This document shows positions 7,772 through 14,057 of a stretch of DNA of 16,324 bases, one piece after another. The stretch covers positions 1 to 16,324 of the forward strand of contig CALLKB010000204.1 of the NCBI GenBank assembly GCA_938008575.1, written 5' to 3'. The DNA comes from an uncultured Cytophagaceae bacterium (lineage in GTDB: Bacteria > Bacteroidota > Bacteroidia > Cytophagales > Spirosomataceae). The notes beneath the pieces are model-generated. The model was not told where the DNA came from. It saw only the letters and a list, made by a program, of their open reading frames with translations, and made no database searches. A program made the position numbers and the translations under genes. How positions within the stretch are numbered: position 1 is the first letter of the stretch; each line of letters opens with the position of its first letter.

Positions 7772-8589
7772 ATAAGCACAGGTTAGCAGTATTGCTTACT
7801 TGTGTAAAAATGGCAAGGAGTTGTTTTTATTATTATTCAAAACAAGGGACCGAAGACAAGTACTCGAAGCTAAAGCAAGAAATTGAACTGATCTATCATC
7901 ACCATAAGGGCAGATTGGGTTATCGTCGTATAACCATTCTACTGCGTCAAGCTGGCCACCTAATTAATCACAAGACTGTTCATCGACTAATGACATGCTT
8001 GAAATTAAAGAGCTTGATTAGAAGGAAGAAATATAAATCCTACAAAGGAGAGCAAGGTAAAATAGCGCCCAATATTTTAAACAGGGCTTTTAAAGCAATG
8101 GCTCCTAATCAAAAATGGACAACCGATGTAACAGAGTTTAATGTATTAGGAAGGAAGCTATACTTGTCGCCTGTATTGGACTTATACAATCAAGAAATCG
8201 TCTCCTACGACATATCAGAACGACCTGATTTTAAAAATGTCATGAATATGCTAACAAAGGCAGTGAAAAAGAAGTCAAAGTCAACAGCCCTTCTGATGCA
8301 CTCGGATCAAGGATGGCAATACCAAATGAAGCAGTATCAAAGTGTTTTGAAAGACAATGGAATCCAACAAAGCATGTCTAGAAAAGGAAACTGCTTGGAT
8401 AATGCAGTCATGGAAAACTTCTTTGGAACACTAAAATCGGAACTGTTTTACCTGAACAAATATGAGTCAATAAAACAACTAAAGAAAGAAATCAATGAAT
8501 ATATCAAATACTACAATTATGAAAGAATCAAACTCAATTTAAACGGAATGAGCCCGGTGCAATACCGAGCTCATCACAATAATAATTAA
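7717..8589 (+). CDS. IS3-family transposase OrfB domain (DDE integrase, made by -1 frameshift)
   Basis: The frame is open from the slippery site to TAA at 8587-8589 and would add 290 residues to the first 160 of OrfA, giving a 450-residue OrfAB transposase. It contains the HTH_21-like segment (HHHKGRLGYRRITILLRQAG) and an rve integrase core. Numbered from the TTG at 7792, the catalytic acids are D112 (WTTDVTEF), D172 (HSDQGWQY) and E208 (LDNAVMENFFGTLKSEL), which is D(35)E spacing. The C-terminus has the usual NYERIKLNLNGMSPVQYR. No convincing independent start exists: the first candidates are TTG 7792 and ATG 7810, both well inside the conserved region, so production by frameshifting is favoured. 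Confidence 0.93.
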   Translation, partial: ASSLSSSRQKAQAVSELRHKHRLAVLLTCVKMARSCFYYYSKQGTEDKYSKLKQEIELIYHHHKGRLGYRRITILLRQAGHLINHKTVHRLMTCLKLKSLIRRKKYKSYKGEQGKIAPNILNRAFKAMAPNQKWTTDVTEFNVLGRKLYLSPVLDLYNQEIVSYDISERPDFKNVMNMLTKAVKKKSKSTALLMHSDQGWQYQMKQYQSVLKDNGIQQSMSRKGNCLDNAVMENFFGTLKSELFYLNKYESIKQLKKEINEYIKYYNYERIKLNLNGMSPVQYRAHHNNN

Positions 8590-8599
8590 TTACTAACTT

Positions 8600-8623
8600 T
8601 GTCCAACTTTTGGGGGCAGTCTA
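8600..8623 (-). repeat. IS right inverted repeat (IRR)
   Basis: The 24-base right end, read on the minus strand, begins TAGACTGCCCCCAAAAGTTG and matches the left end with one single-base gap and one substitution. It lies 10 bp after the orfB stop. Unlike the left end, it has no nearby partner that would form a hairpin. Confidence 0.93.
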
Positions 8624-8626
8624 CAA
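8624..8626. repeat. 3-bp target-site duplication, right copy (CAA)
   Basis: CAA follows the right inverted repeat and matches 7192-7194. Removing this copy together with the IS rebuilds the uninterrupted terminator hairpin. Confidence 0.8.
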
Positions 8627-8628
8627 AC

Positions 8629-8642
8629 GAAGGGCTTTTTTT
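8629..8642 (-). terminator. Right half of the split terminator
   Basis: GAAGGGCTTTTTTT is the partner arm of 7180-7192. On the minus strand it directly follows, and overlaps by two bases, the stop codon of the acyltransferase gene. With its partner 1.4 kb away it cannot form a local hairpin, so minus-strand transcription probably runs on into the IS as antisense RNA. Confidence 0.88.
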
Positions 8643-9300
8643 ATATCTTGATATCCTTACTGGAAATTGCGGCTTTCTCCGCAGGATTTCCTTTCCAAAT
8701 ACTCCAAGGATCTGTCTTCTGACGGGTCAAATTCGCCCCCATCGCAATCAAGGTACCTTCACCTAAAACACTTTGGTCTCTAATTGTCGCATTCACACCG
8801 ATGAAACAATAATCGCCTACTTGGCATCCACCCGAAAGTACGACATGGGATGTAAAGAATACGTGATCACCAATCGTACCGTGATGGCCTATATGATTTC
8901 CAGACCATAACACTACATCATTTCCAATCGTTACATAAGGCTGAATTGTATTATCTTCCAAAATGAAGCAATTGTCTCCAATTTTATCTGTTAAAACCGT
9001 GGCATGCGAACTGATGTAGGAAATGTAGGAATATCCTTTCTCTAATCCTTGTTCATATACGCGTGCACGAACCCGATTCATATTCTTTTCCGTCATGGGA
9101 GCAAAGAACTTATATTCCGAAGGTGGATAAATCGACTCAAGCGTCTCAAAGGGGACTAAAGGTAAGCCGTGAAACGTAGGTTCCTGAATGTAATCTTGCT
9201 CAACAGTAAACGCAACAACCTCATGATCGGAATCATTTTGCAAATAATAAAGTGCAAGTTCAGCAGTACGCGTATTACCAAAAATAATGACTTTAGCCAT
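8641..9300 (-). CDS. PglD/NeuD-like sugar O/N-acyltransferase (left-handed beta-helix)
   Basis: The 219-residue protein has an N-terminal nucleotide-binding-like domain (AKVIIFGNTRTAELALYYL, 2-20), then from about residue 95 hexapeptide repeats of a left-handed beta-helix (ATVLTDKIGDN, VTIGNDVVLWSGNHIGHHGT, VLSGGCQVGDYCFIGVNATI, VLGEGTLIAMGANL). It ends in the WKGNPA motif (202-207). This is the layout of PglD and NeuD, which use acetyl-CoA on nucleotide sugars or sialic acids. H139/H140 in IGHHGTIGDH are candidates for the catalytic base. The acyl donor may not be acetyl-CoA and the sugar is unknown. The gene has its own -7-like box and is separated from gpmI by 98 bp. The IS has removed its terminator. 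Confidence 0.85.
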   Translation of the reverse strand: MAKVIIFGNTRTAELALYYLQNDSDHEVVAFTVEQDYIQEPTFHGLPLVPFETLESIYPPSEYKFFAPMTEKNMNRVRARVYEQGLEKGYSYISYISSHATVLTDKIGDNCFILEDNTIQPYVTIGNDVVLWSGNHIGHHGTIGDHVFFTSHVVLSGGCQVGDYCFIGVNATIRDQSVLGEGTLIAMGANLTRQKTDPWSIWKGNPAEKAAISSKDIKI

Positions 9301-9317
9301 AGTTAAATTTAATGCAA

Positions 9318-9325
9318 CAAAGGTA
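9318..9325 (-). promoter_or_regulatory. Candidate -7 box (TACCTTTG) for the acyltransferase gene
   Basis: On the minus strand TACCTTTG matches the TAnnTTTG consensus and lies 17 bases before the ATG. A TTGAC sequence is upstream, but at only 11-13 bases it is closer than the usual -33 spacing. Confidence 0.45.
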
Positions 9326-9398
9326 ATTAGAGATTCGTCAATTCCCGTGTAATTAATAATGCTTATTTATCCATTGGTCAAAACCTCAGTAAGAAAGA

Positions 9399-10919
9399 TT
9401 AGAACAAGGGAACACCCGTCATTTCTTTCGGTTGAGCCACACCCATCATTTTCAAGATTGTAGGAGACACGTCGCCTAATTTCCCATTTTGAAGTGTTGG
9501 GTGAAAATCATTATCTACCAAAATACATGGAACCAAATTCGTCGAGTGAGCCGTATTAGGCGTTCCATCTTCGTTCATCATGACGTCAGCATTACCATGG
9601 TCCGCAATAATAATGAAAGAATAGCCATGCGCTAAACCTGCTTTGACAACAGCTTCCGCACAGGCATCCACAGTTTCAACAGCCTTCACAACGGCTTCAA
9701 AAACACCTGTATGCCCCACCATGTCTGGATTAGCGAAGTTCAAACAAACAAAATCAACCTCTTCCTTCTCTAATTCAGGAATCAAGGCATCACGTAAATC
9801 GGCTGCCGACATCTCCGGTTGCAAGTCATAGGTCGCTACCTTCGGTGAATTACGCAAGATGTTTTGTTGGCCTTCAAACAATTGCTCACGACCTCCTGAA
9901 AAGAAGAAAGTCACGTGTGGGTATTTCTCTGTTTCGGCAATACGAATTTGCTTTTTACCAGCTCCTTCTAACACCTCACCCATCGTCATCGGCAAATTGG
10001 AATCGTTGAAAATTACTTTCACATTTTGGAATTCCTTATCGTATTCCGTCATCGTCAAGTAATACAAATCCAATTTGTGCATATTCTCCTCATGGAAATC
10101 ACGTTGCGTAAGCGCTTGTGTGATTTCCCGTCCACGGTCAGTACGGAAGTTGAAACAGATGACAACATCTCCAGCCGCAATTTTTGCCAAAGGTTTCCCC
10201 GCAGCATCCGTCGCAATAATTGGCTTAATGAATTCGTCTGTTACGCCGGCATCATAACTTGCTTGGATAGAAGCCAATACATCTTGTGTAGGTGTTCCTT
10301 CTGCATCTACCATGGCGTGATAGGCTAAGGCAACACGTTCCCAACGGTTATCGCGGTCCATCGCAAAATATCGACCAGTTACGGAAGCTACGGCAGTACC
10401 TGTTTTCTTCGTATGGTTAACCAAATCCGTCATGAATTTCATCCCTGATTTAGGATCCGTATCACGGCCATCCGTAAATGCATGAACAAATACATTGGAT
10501 AAACCTGCTTCAGAAGCAGATGTCAACAAAGATTTCAAGTGCTCGATGTGGGCATGAACACCTCCATCAGAAACTAAGCCCATGAAATGGACCGATTTAT
10601 TTTCTTTTTTCGCGTAGTCAAATGCTTTCGCTAATTCTGGCTCTTGCCCTAATGTATTTTCGCGAACCGCTTTATTGATACGTACTAGATTTTGATATAC
10701 GACACGGCCAGCACCTAAATTCATGTGACCCACTTCGGAATTTCCCATTTGGCCTTCAGGAAGACCTACGGCCTCACCAGACGCTTCCAATTTTGAATGC
10801 GCATATTTCGTATATAACGAATCAATAAAGGGCGTTTTTGCAGCATCAATCGCTGAAACTTTTGGGTTGGTGGCAATTCCCCAACCGTCTAAAATCATGA
10901 GTACGACTTTCTTATTCAC
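9399..10919 (-). CDS. gpmI: 2,3-bisphosphoglycerate-independent phosphoglycerate mutase
   Basis: This 506-residue enzyme interconverts 3- and 2-phosphoglycerate without a 2,3-bisphosphoglycerate cofactor, using two metal ions (usually manganese) and a phosphoserine intermediate. D11 in LMILDGWG and the nucleophile S61 in MGNSEVGHMNLGAGR are present, as are SDGGVHAHIEHL (117-128), TDGRDTDP (149-156), FFFSGGREQLFEGQ, NFANPDMVGHTG and the C-terminal metal-binding ADHGNADVM. Length and motif order are normal. The start codon is GTG at 10919, giving MNKKVVLMILDGWG, which matches family N-termini exactly. It acts directly before enolase in glycolysis, whose gene lies 2.5 kb away on the other strand beyond the IS. 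Confidence 0.97.
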   Translation of the reverse strand: MNKKVVLMILDGWGIATNPKVSAIDAAKTPFIDSLYTKYAHSKLEASGEAVGLPEGQMGNSEVGHMNLGAGRVVYQNLVRINKAVRENTLGQEPELAKAFDYAKKENKSVHFMGLVSDGGVHAHIEHLKSLLTSASEAGLSNVFVHAFTDGRDTDPKSGMKFMTDLVNHTKKTGTAVASVTGRYFAMDRDNRWERVALAYHAMVDAEGTPTQDVLASIQASYDAGVTDEFIKPIIATDAAGKPLAKIAAGDVVICFNFRTDRGREITQALTQRDFHEENMHKLDLYYLTMTEYDKEFQNVKVIFNDSNLPMTMGEVLEGAGKKQIRIAETEKYPHVTFFFSGGREQLFEGQQNILRNSPKVATYDLQPEMSAADLRDALIPELEKEEVDFVCLNFANPDMVGHTGVFEAVVKAVETVDACAEAVVKAGLAHGYSFIIIADHGNADVMMNEDGTPNTAHSTNLVPCILVDNDFHPTLQNGKLGDVSPTILKMMGVAQPKEMTGVPLF

Positions 10920-10941
10920 GGGAGTATATTTAATTATCTAA

Positions 10942-10949
10942 CAAAAATA
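10942..10949 (-). promoter_or_regulatory. Candidate -7 box (TATTTTTG) for gpmI
   Basis: The minus strand reads TATTTTTG, a full TAnnTTTG match, 22 bases before the gpmI GTG and inside the 39-bp gap after the SDR gene. It suggests gpmI can be transcribed separately from the gene upstream. No clear -33 element is seen. Confidence 0.4.
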
Positions 10950-10958
10950 GCCAAAAAG

Positions 10959-11645
10959 CTATAAACGCGCACGCATTTGTTTGGCGAATGCCAAAATATC
11001 CTTTCCTTCAACTGTCTTAACTGGAGAGCCAAAAATACTTGCTTCCAACATGGCATACCCTAATTCTTGTAGGGTACAGGCTGAATTAGGCACGAATAAT
11101 TTGAGAATCGGGAAAAGCCAATTGATGTATTTGTAAAAGGCCAAGGCATTTTTCAAGCCGGGCGTCGGCTGAATCATGGCCGGACGGAAGGAATAATAAT
11201 CACCAAAACCTAATTTAGCCAAATCATTTTCCGTTTTTCCCTTGACACGAGCCCAGGCTAATCTACCCTGCTCCGTGGAATCTGTACCGGCTCCTGAAAT
11301 GTAACTGAATGACATATTCGGATTCTCGTCATGCAAGACATTGGCAAAGCCTAGCGTCAAATCATAGGTTTTTTGCTTGTATTCATCTGGCTTCATCCCC
11401 ACGGAAGAAACCCCAAGGCAAAATAGGCATGCATCATAACCCTTGATCGCATCCCGCATTTCTTCTGGTTTTAAAAAATCTGGAAGTAGATATTCTTTGA
11501 CCTTGGGATGAGTCACACCACAGGGCTTGCGGTTAATGACTAAAATTTGGCTCACGAAAGGCGACTGAATAGCTTCATGTAAGACACCTTCGCCTACCAT
11601 GCCTGTGGCACCCGTAATGATTAATTGCTTTTGTAAAATTTCCAT
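10959..11645 (-). CDS. NAD(P)-binding atypical SDR protein (NmrA/HTATIP2-like)
   Basis: The 228-residue protein is a Rossmann-fold oxidoreductase-like protein. The dinucleotide-binding loop ITGATGMVGEGVLHEA is at 10-25. CLFCLGVSS and FSYISGAGTDS sit at the ends of strands 4 and 5, and WARVKGKTENDL is in the place of the YxxxK active-site helix. A tryptophan stands where classical SDRs have the tyrosine, as I recall is common in this bacterial subgroup, so classical dehydrogenase activity should not be assumed. FRPAMIQPTPGLKN near the C-terminus is also subgroup-typical. Partner and substrate are unknown. It starts 33 bp from the divergent Dabb gene and ends 39 bp before gpmI, which runs the same way. 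Confidence 0.82.
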   Translation of the reverse strand: MEILQKQLIITGATGMVGEGVLHEAIQSPFVSQILVINRKPCGVTHPKVKEYLLPDFLKPEEMRDAIKGYDACLFCLGVSSVGMKPDEYKQKTYDLTLGFANVLHDENPNMSFSYISGAGTDSTEQGRLAWARVKGKTENDLAKLGFGDYYSFRPAMIQPTPGLKNALAFYKYINWLFPILKLFVPNSACTLQELGYAMLEASIFGSPVKTVEGKDILAFAKQMRARL

Positions 11646-11678
11646 CGTAGACTTGAATAATATTTAAATACCTATTTG

Positions 11679-12071
11679 ATGACTTCTAGAAGAAACTTCC
11701 TCCAACAAGCCGGCTTGGCGACTGCAGCTAGCAGCCTTTTACCCAATGCAAAATCCGCTATGACCTTTGTTCACCATGTCTTATTTTGGGCCAAAAACCC
11801 AGGTAATGAAGCCGAAAAAGCCCAATTATTAGCGGCGTTGAAACAATTAGGTACTCTGCCTATGATCCAGCAAGCGCACGTAGGCCGACCAATCATTACA
11901 GAATTTGACAAAGGTGCAACGGATGGAAGTTATACTTTTTCTGTCGTTTTAGTGTTCGATAACGCGACAAAAGAATCGGAATACTTATATCATCCTTTGC
12001 ACAAAAAGTTCATCGATGACAACAAGCACCTCTGGGGAAAAGTTCAAGTCATTGATTCTGAATTGTTATAA
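11679..12071 (+). CDS. Tat-exported Dabb (stress-responsive A/B barrel) domain protein
   Basis: From the ATG at 11679 the product is 130 residues. It begins with a twin-arginine signal: SRRNFLQQ (3-10), then a moderately hydrophobic stretch (AGLATAASSLLP) and a likely cleavage site after AKSA (24-27). The rest is one Dabb domain: FVHHVLFWAKNPGNEAEKAQ opens it, and YTFSVVLVFDNATKESEYLY followed by HPLHKKFI is the conserved second half. Dabb domains are small ferredoxin-like barrels, usually dimeric; the role of exported members is not established. Export through Tat suggests folding, or cofactor or ligand binding, in the cytoplasm. The frame also allows a TTG at 11676, but the ATG is preferred. 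Confidence 0.87.
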   Translation: MTSRRNFLQQAGLATAASSLLPNAKSAMTFVHHVLFWAKNPGNEAEKAQLLAALKQLGTLPMIQQAHVGRPIITEFDKGATDGSYTFSVVLVFDNATKESEYLYHPLHKKFIDDNKHLWGKVQVIDSELL

Positions 12072-12088
12072 ATTAGTCGAAAAACGAA

Positions 12089-12119
12089 TTGACTCGCTTG
12101 ATATGGGGCCCTACATTTA
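12089..12119 (+). promoter_or_regulatory. Candidate -33/-7 promoter of the first small membrane-protein gene
   Basis: TTG at 12089-12091, within CGAATTGACTC, is followed after 20 bases by TACATTTA at 12112-12119, one base off TAnnTTTG. Spacing fits a Bacteroidota -33/-7 promoter. The box ends 4 bases before the ATG. The same arrangement, base for base in spacing, recurs before the paralogous gene downstream. Confidence 0.6.
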
Positions 12120-12123
12120 GGGC

Positions 12124-12372
12124 ATGAAACCACACACCCGAAAATTATATCAGTTAGTCCGTGCCAAATTGCATTTAGGCGAGCAAGATGGCATGAAATT
12201 TATCAATGGACTTCAGGCAGAAGTCAAGGAATCTACGCAGGAGTTTGTTATAAAGGATTTTGTACATCAAACTGTTTCAGAAGCAAAAAGCGAACTAATA
12301 AAATGGATGTTTATTTTTTGGGTGGGACAAGCAGCTGTGACGTATATGATTGTTTCCCTAATAAAAAACTGA
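12124..12372 (+). CDS. Small coiled-coil, tail-anchored membrane protein (paralogue 1)
   Basis: This 82-residue protein has no signal peptide. It has an amphipathic, charged N-terminal region (LYQLVRAKLHLGEQDGMKFI at 8-27, then a probable coiled coil to about 60) and a single C-terminal membrane segment (about 61-80, starting WMFIFWVGQ). The layout resembles DUF1640/CCDC90-type proteins, which have a head, a coiled coil and one C-terminal membrane helix, but I cannot confirm membership. It is a clear paralogue of the next gene: LYQLV, KLHL, FV.K and WMF.FWVGQ are shared at matching positions. The gene has its own promoter-like sequence and starts 52 bp after the Dabb gene. Function unknown. 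Confidence 0.75.
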   Translation: MKPHTRKLYQLVRAKLHLGEQDGMKFINGLQAEVKESTQEFVIKDFVHQTVSEAKSELIKWMFIFWVGQAAVTYMIVSLIKN

Positions 12373-12399
12373 TAATTATTGGTCTATTCTTGTATCGAA

Positions 12400-12430
12400 T
12401 TGACTCATCTAGCGTGTTTTTGTAGGTTTG
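12400..12430 (+). promoter_or_regulatory. Candidate -33/-7 promoter of the second small membrane-protein gene
   Basis: TTG at 12400-12402, again inside CGAATTGACTC, is followed after 20 bases by TAGGTTTG (12423-12430), a full TAnnTTTG match ending 4 bases before the ATG. The distance from CGAATTGACTC to the ATG is 28 bases in both copies, although the bases between differ. This pattern supports a real, conserved promoter and a leaderless transcript. Confidence 0.65.
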
Positions 12431-12434
12431 AAAC

Positions 12435-12719
12435 ATGGAAGCGAAATCAATTCAACTGTATCAATTAGTGCATAAAAAACTCCACTTAGTGGAAAAAGAT
12501 GCCATGGAATTTGTAGATGTCATTCAAGAAACCATCGAGGACCGAACTAAGAACTTCGTCACGAAGGAATACTTAGATGTTCGACTCATGGAACTGGAGT
12601 TGAAATTATTAACGAAAATAGCCGATACGAAAAAAAATATTCTTCGTTGGATGTTTACATTTTGGGTGGGTCAGCTCGTCGCGATGTTCGGTTTTATATA
12701 CCTGTTTTTAAAACATTAG
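12435..12719 (+). CDS. Small coiled-coil, tail-anchored membrane protein (paralogue 2)
   Basis: The 94-residue protein shares the layout of its upstream neighbour. The head is IQLYQLVHKKLHLVEKDAME (6-25), followed by a coiled coil with heptad-like leucines (YLDVRLMELELKLLTKIADT, 46-65) and a membrane helix (about 72-92) starting WMFTFWVGQ. Compared with paralogue 1 it has 11 extra residues between the FV.K motif and the membrane segment, equal to one hendecad of coiled coil, so the stalk is longer but probably in register. It may form homo-oligomers or pair with paralogue 1. The last 4 bases overlap the convergent VTT gene. Function unknown. Confidence 0.75.
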   Translation: MEAKSIQLYQLVHKKLHLVEKDAMEFVDVIQETIEDRTKNFVTKEYLDVRLMELELKLLTKIADTKKNILRWMFTFWVGQLVAMFGFIYLFLKH

Positions 12720-13381
12720 GCTTTTCGCTTTACGAGCACAAACATCCCGATGACGGAAATGAATAGCATTCCTAAGCTCGCGACATCTTGCCAACGAAGC
12801 ATTTCGGGATGATTGAGTAAGTTTGCCCAGGAGGCCGCCTGTGTACCGGTCCACAAAGCAATCAGTGTTCGCGGAAGCATACCCAAAGTTCCACCTACAA
12901 AAAATTGACGCAAAGGAACACCCAAAAATGCCATTAATGCATTCGTGATAGCGAAAGGAAATATGGGAGATAAGCGGGCTAAAAACACCCAAGCAAAGGA
13001 TTGCGCCTGTACATTTGCGAGAAAATCCCCTGCTTTAAACTTAACCCGAATCAGTTCGATCAGCGCATCTCCTTTCATTTTTCGAGCTAAGAAATAGCCC
13101 AACAAAGACGCGATGGCATAAGCGATAATCAATGGCCACAAGCCTGTCCAGCCCCAAACAAAGCCCGTAAACATGGCAAAAAAGGTCGTTGGACATAGAG
13201 CCAGCCCCATGATAAAAACAGCACTCACCCAAAATAACACATATTCCGTAGGTGAAAATTCTGTAAAAAATGTGGGATTCGACAAGGCAAAATAACCCAA
13301 CAACACACTCGAAAGCACGGGTAACGCTCCCATCCAGAGAAGGTAAAGCGTTTCAAGAATGATGCGACGATTTTTTGGCAT
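12716..13381 (-). CDS. TVP38/TMEM64 (VTT domain) membrane protein
   Basis: The ATG at 13381 gives 221 residues with several hydrophobic segments. The VTT/SNARE-associated signature is in the second half: FLARLSPIFPFAITNALMAF, then LGVPLRQFFVGGTLGMLPRT and LIALWTG. The first half has the family's re-entrant-type region (ALCPTTFFAMFTGFVWGWTG). DedA/VTT proteins of bacteria are linked to lipid-carrier or phospholipid flipping; which lipid applies here is unknown. The frame extends upstream to an ATG at 13444, but that would add 21 residues with no membrane or family character and run over the hisH promoter. A TATATTTG box lies 8 bases before 13381. Both points support the shorter start. Confidence 0.88.
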   Translation of the reverse strand: MPKNRRIILETLYLLWMGALPVLSSVLLGYFALSNPTFFTEFSPTEYVLFWVSAVFIMGLALCPTTFFAMFTGFVWGWTGLWPLIIAYAIASLLGYFLARKMKGDALIELIRVKFKAGDFLANVQAQSFAWVFLARLSPIFPFAITNALMAFLGVPLRQFFVGGTLGMLPRTLIALWTGTQAASWANLLNHPEMLRWQDVASLGMLFISVIGMFVLVKRKA

Positions 13382-13389
13382 AAGGCCAA

Positions 13390-13397
13390 CAAATATA
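13390..13397 (-). promoter_or_regulatory. Candidate -7 box (TATATTTG) for the VTT gene
   Basis: The minus strand reads TATATTTG, a full consensus match, with TTG 17 bases further upstream as a possible -33 element. Only 8 bases separate the box from the ATG at 13381, so the message would be nearly leaderless. It decides the start codon against the longer frame. Confidence 0.55.
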
Positions 13398-13428
13398 CGC
13401 TTCTTTTCATAATCCAAGCCCTTTTCCC

Positions 13429-13436
13429 TACCTTTG
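13429..13436 (+). promoter_or_regulatory. Candidate -7 box (TACCTTTG) for the his genes
   Basis: TACCTTTG matches the consensus 30 bases before the hisH ATG, with a TTTT run about 21 bases upstream as a weak -33 element. It lies 31 bases from the oppositely directed box of the VTT gene, so the two promoters share one short region. No attenuator leader peptide rich in histidine is seen. Confidence 0.5.
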
Positions 13437-13466
13437 CAGGGCATTTTGCCCCATTAAAATTCATCC

Positions 13467-14054
13467 ATGGAAATCGCAATCATCAAATACAACGCCGGAA
13501 ATGTGCAATCGGTCATGTACGCCTTGGACAGAATCGGGATGAAATACCAATGGACAGATGACGAGCAAGTAATTCGTTCTGCAGATAAAGTCATCTTTCC
13601 TGGGGTTGGTGAGGCGAGTACGGCTATGGCCTACTTACGCGAAAAAGGCTTAGATCAATTGATTCCTTCGCTGAAACAACCCGTTTTAGCAACTTGCATC
13701 GGGATGCAATTGTTATGCCGGGATTCCGAAGAAAATAACACAACCTGCATGGGTGTTTTTGATGTGCCCGTGAAACGCTTTGTTAGCTCAGATCTAAAAA
13801 TACCGCACGTTGGCTGGAATTCCATTCAAGCTCAAGGTGAAAATATCCTGATGGAAGGACTCAAAAAAGAAGAATACGTTTATTTCGTTCACTCCTTTTA
13901 TGCGCCCGTAAATCCCTATACGACAGCCACTTGCGACTATGTGCAACCTTTTTCTGCCATGTTGCAAAAAGACAATTTCTATGCGGCACAATTCCACGCA
14001 GAAATATCGGGCATGGCCGGACAAAAAATCATTCAAAACTTCTTAGCGCTTTAA
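13467..14054 (+). CDS. hisH: Imidazole glycerol phosphate synthase, glutaminase subunit HisH
   Basis: The 195-residue protein is a class I glutamine amidotransferase that feeds ammonia to HisF. The triad is present: C77 in LATCIGMQLL, H177 and E179 in QFHAEISG. The oxyanion-region motif PGVGEAS (45-51) is intact. Two family positions differ from the commonest form: CIGM instead of CLGM and FHAE instead of FHPE. Both are conservative enough that activity is expected. KIPHVGWNSI (111-120) matches the HisF interface region. It is the first gene of the his cluster here and precedes hisA by 3 bp. Confidence 0.96.
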   Translation: MEIAIIKYNAGNVQSVMYALDRIGMKYQWTDDEQVIRSADKVIFPGVGEASTAMAYLREKGLDQLIPSLKQPVLATCIGMQLLCRDSEENNTTCMGVFDVPVKRFVSSDLKIPHVGWNSIQAQGENILMEGLKKEEYVYFVHSFYAPVNPYTTATCDYVQPFSAMLQKDNFYAAQFHAEISGMAGQKIIQNFLAL

Positions 14055-14057
14055 TCT

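Larger units (their letters stand above)
7195..8623 (+). mobile_element. IS3-family (IS150-like) insertion sequence, complete, 1429 bp
   Basis: The element has terminal inverted repeats starting TAGACTGCCCCC, a flanking CAA duplication, and two reading frames for OrfA (helix-turn-helix) and OrfB (DDE integrase). The frames are joined by a -1 frameshift at A AAA AAG. Both frames are intact and the active-site triad is complete, so the copy looks functional. It inserted into the loop of a terminator between convergent genes and broke no coding sequence. The OrfA domain arrangement and the D(35)E spacing point to the IS150 group. The exact IS name cannot be assigned without a database. Confidence 0.95.

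Noticed and set aside
7792..7794. TTG 7792 as an independent start of OrfB
   Set aside because: The frame is open upstream to the slippery heptamer and includes conserved OrfB sequence (SELRHKHRLAVLL). The frameshift signal explains its expression better.
8548..8574. Inverted repeat ATGAGC...GCTCAT inside the 3' end of orfB, as a possible minus-strand terminator
   Set aside because: No T run follows on either strand, and it overlaps the conserved MSPVQYR coding motif, so it is most likely a by-product of coding sequence.
13382..13444. Longer N-terminus of the VTT protein from ATG 13444
   Set aside because: It adds 21 residues without family or membrane character, and a consensus -7 box at 13390-13397 sits just before the shorter start.
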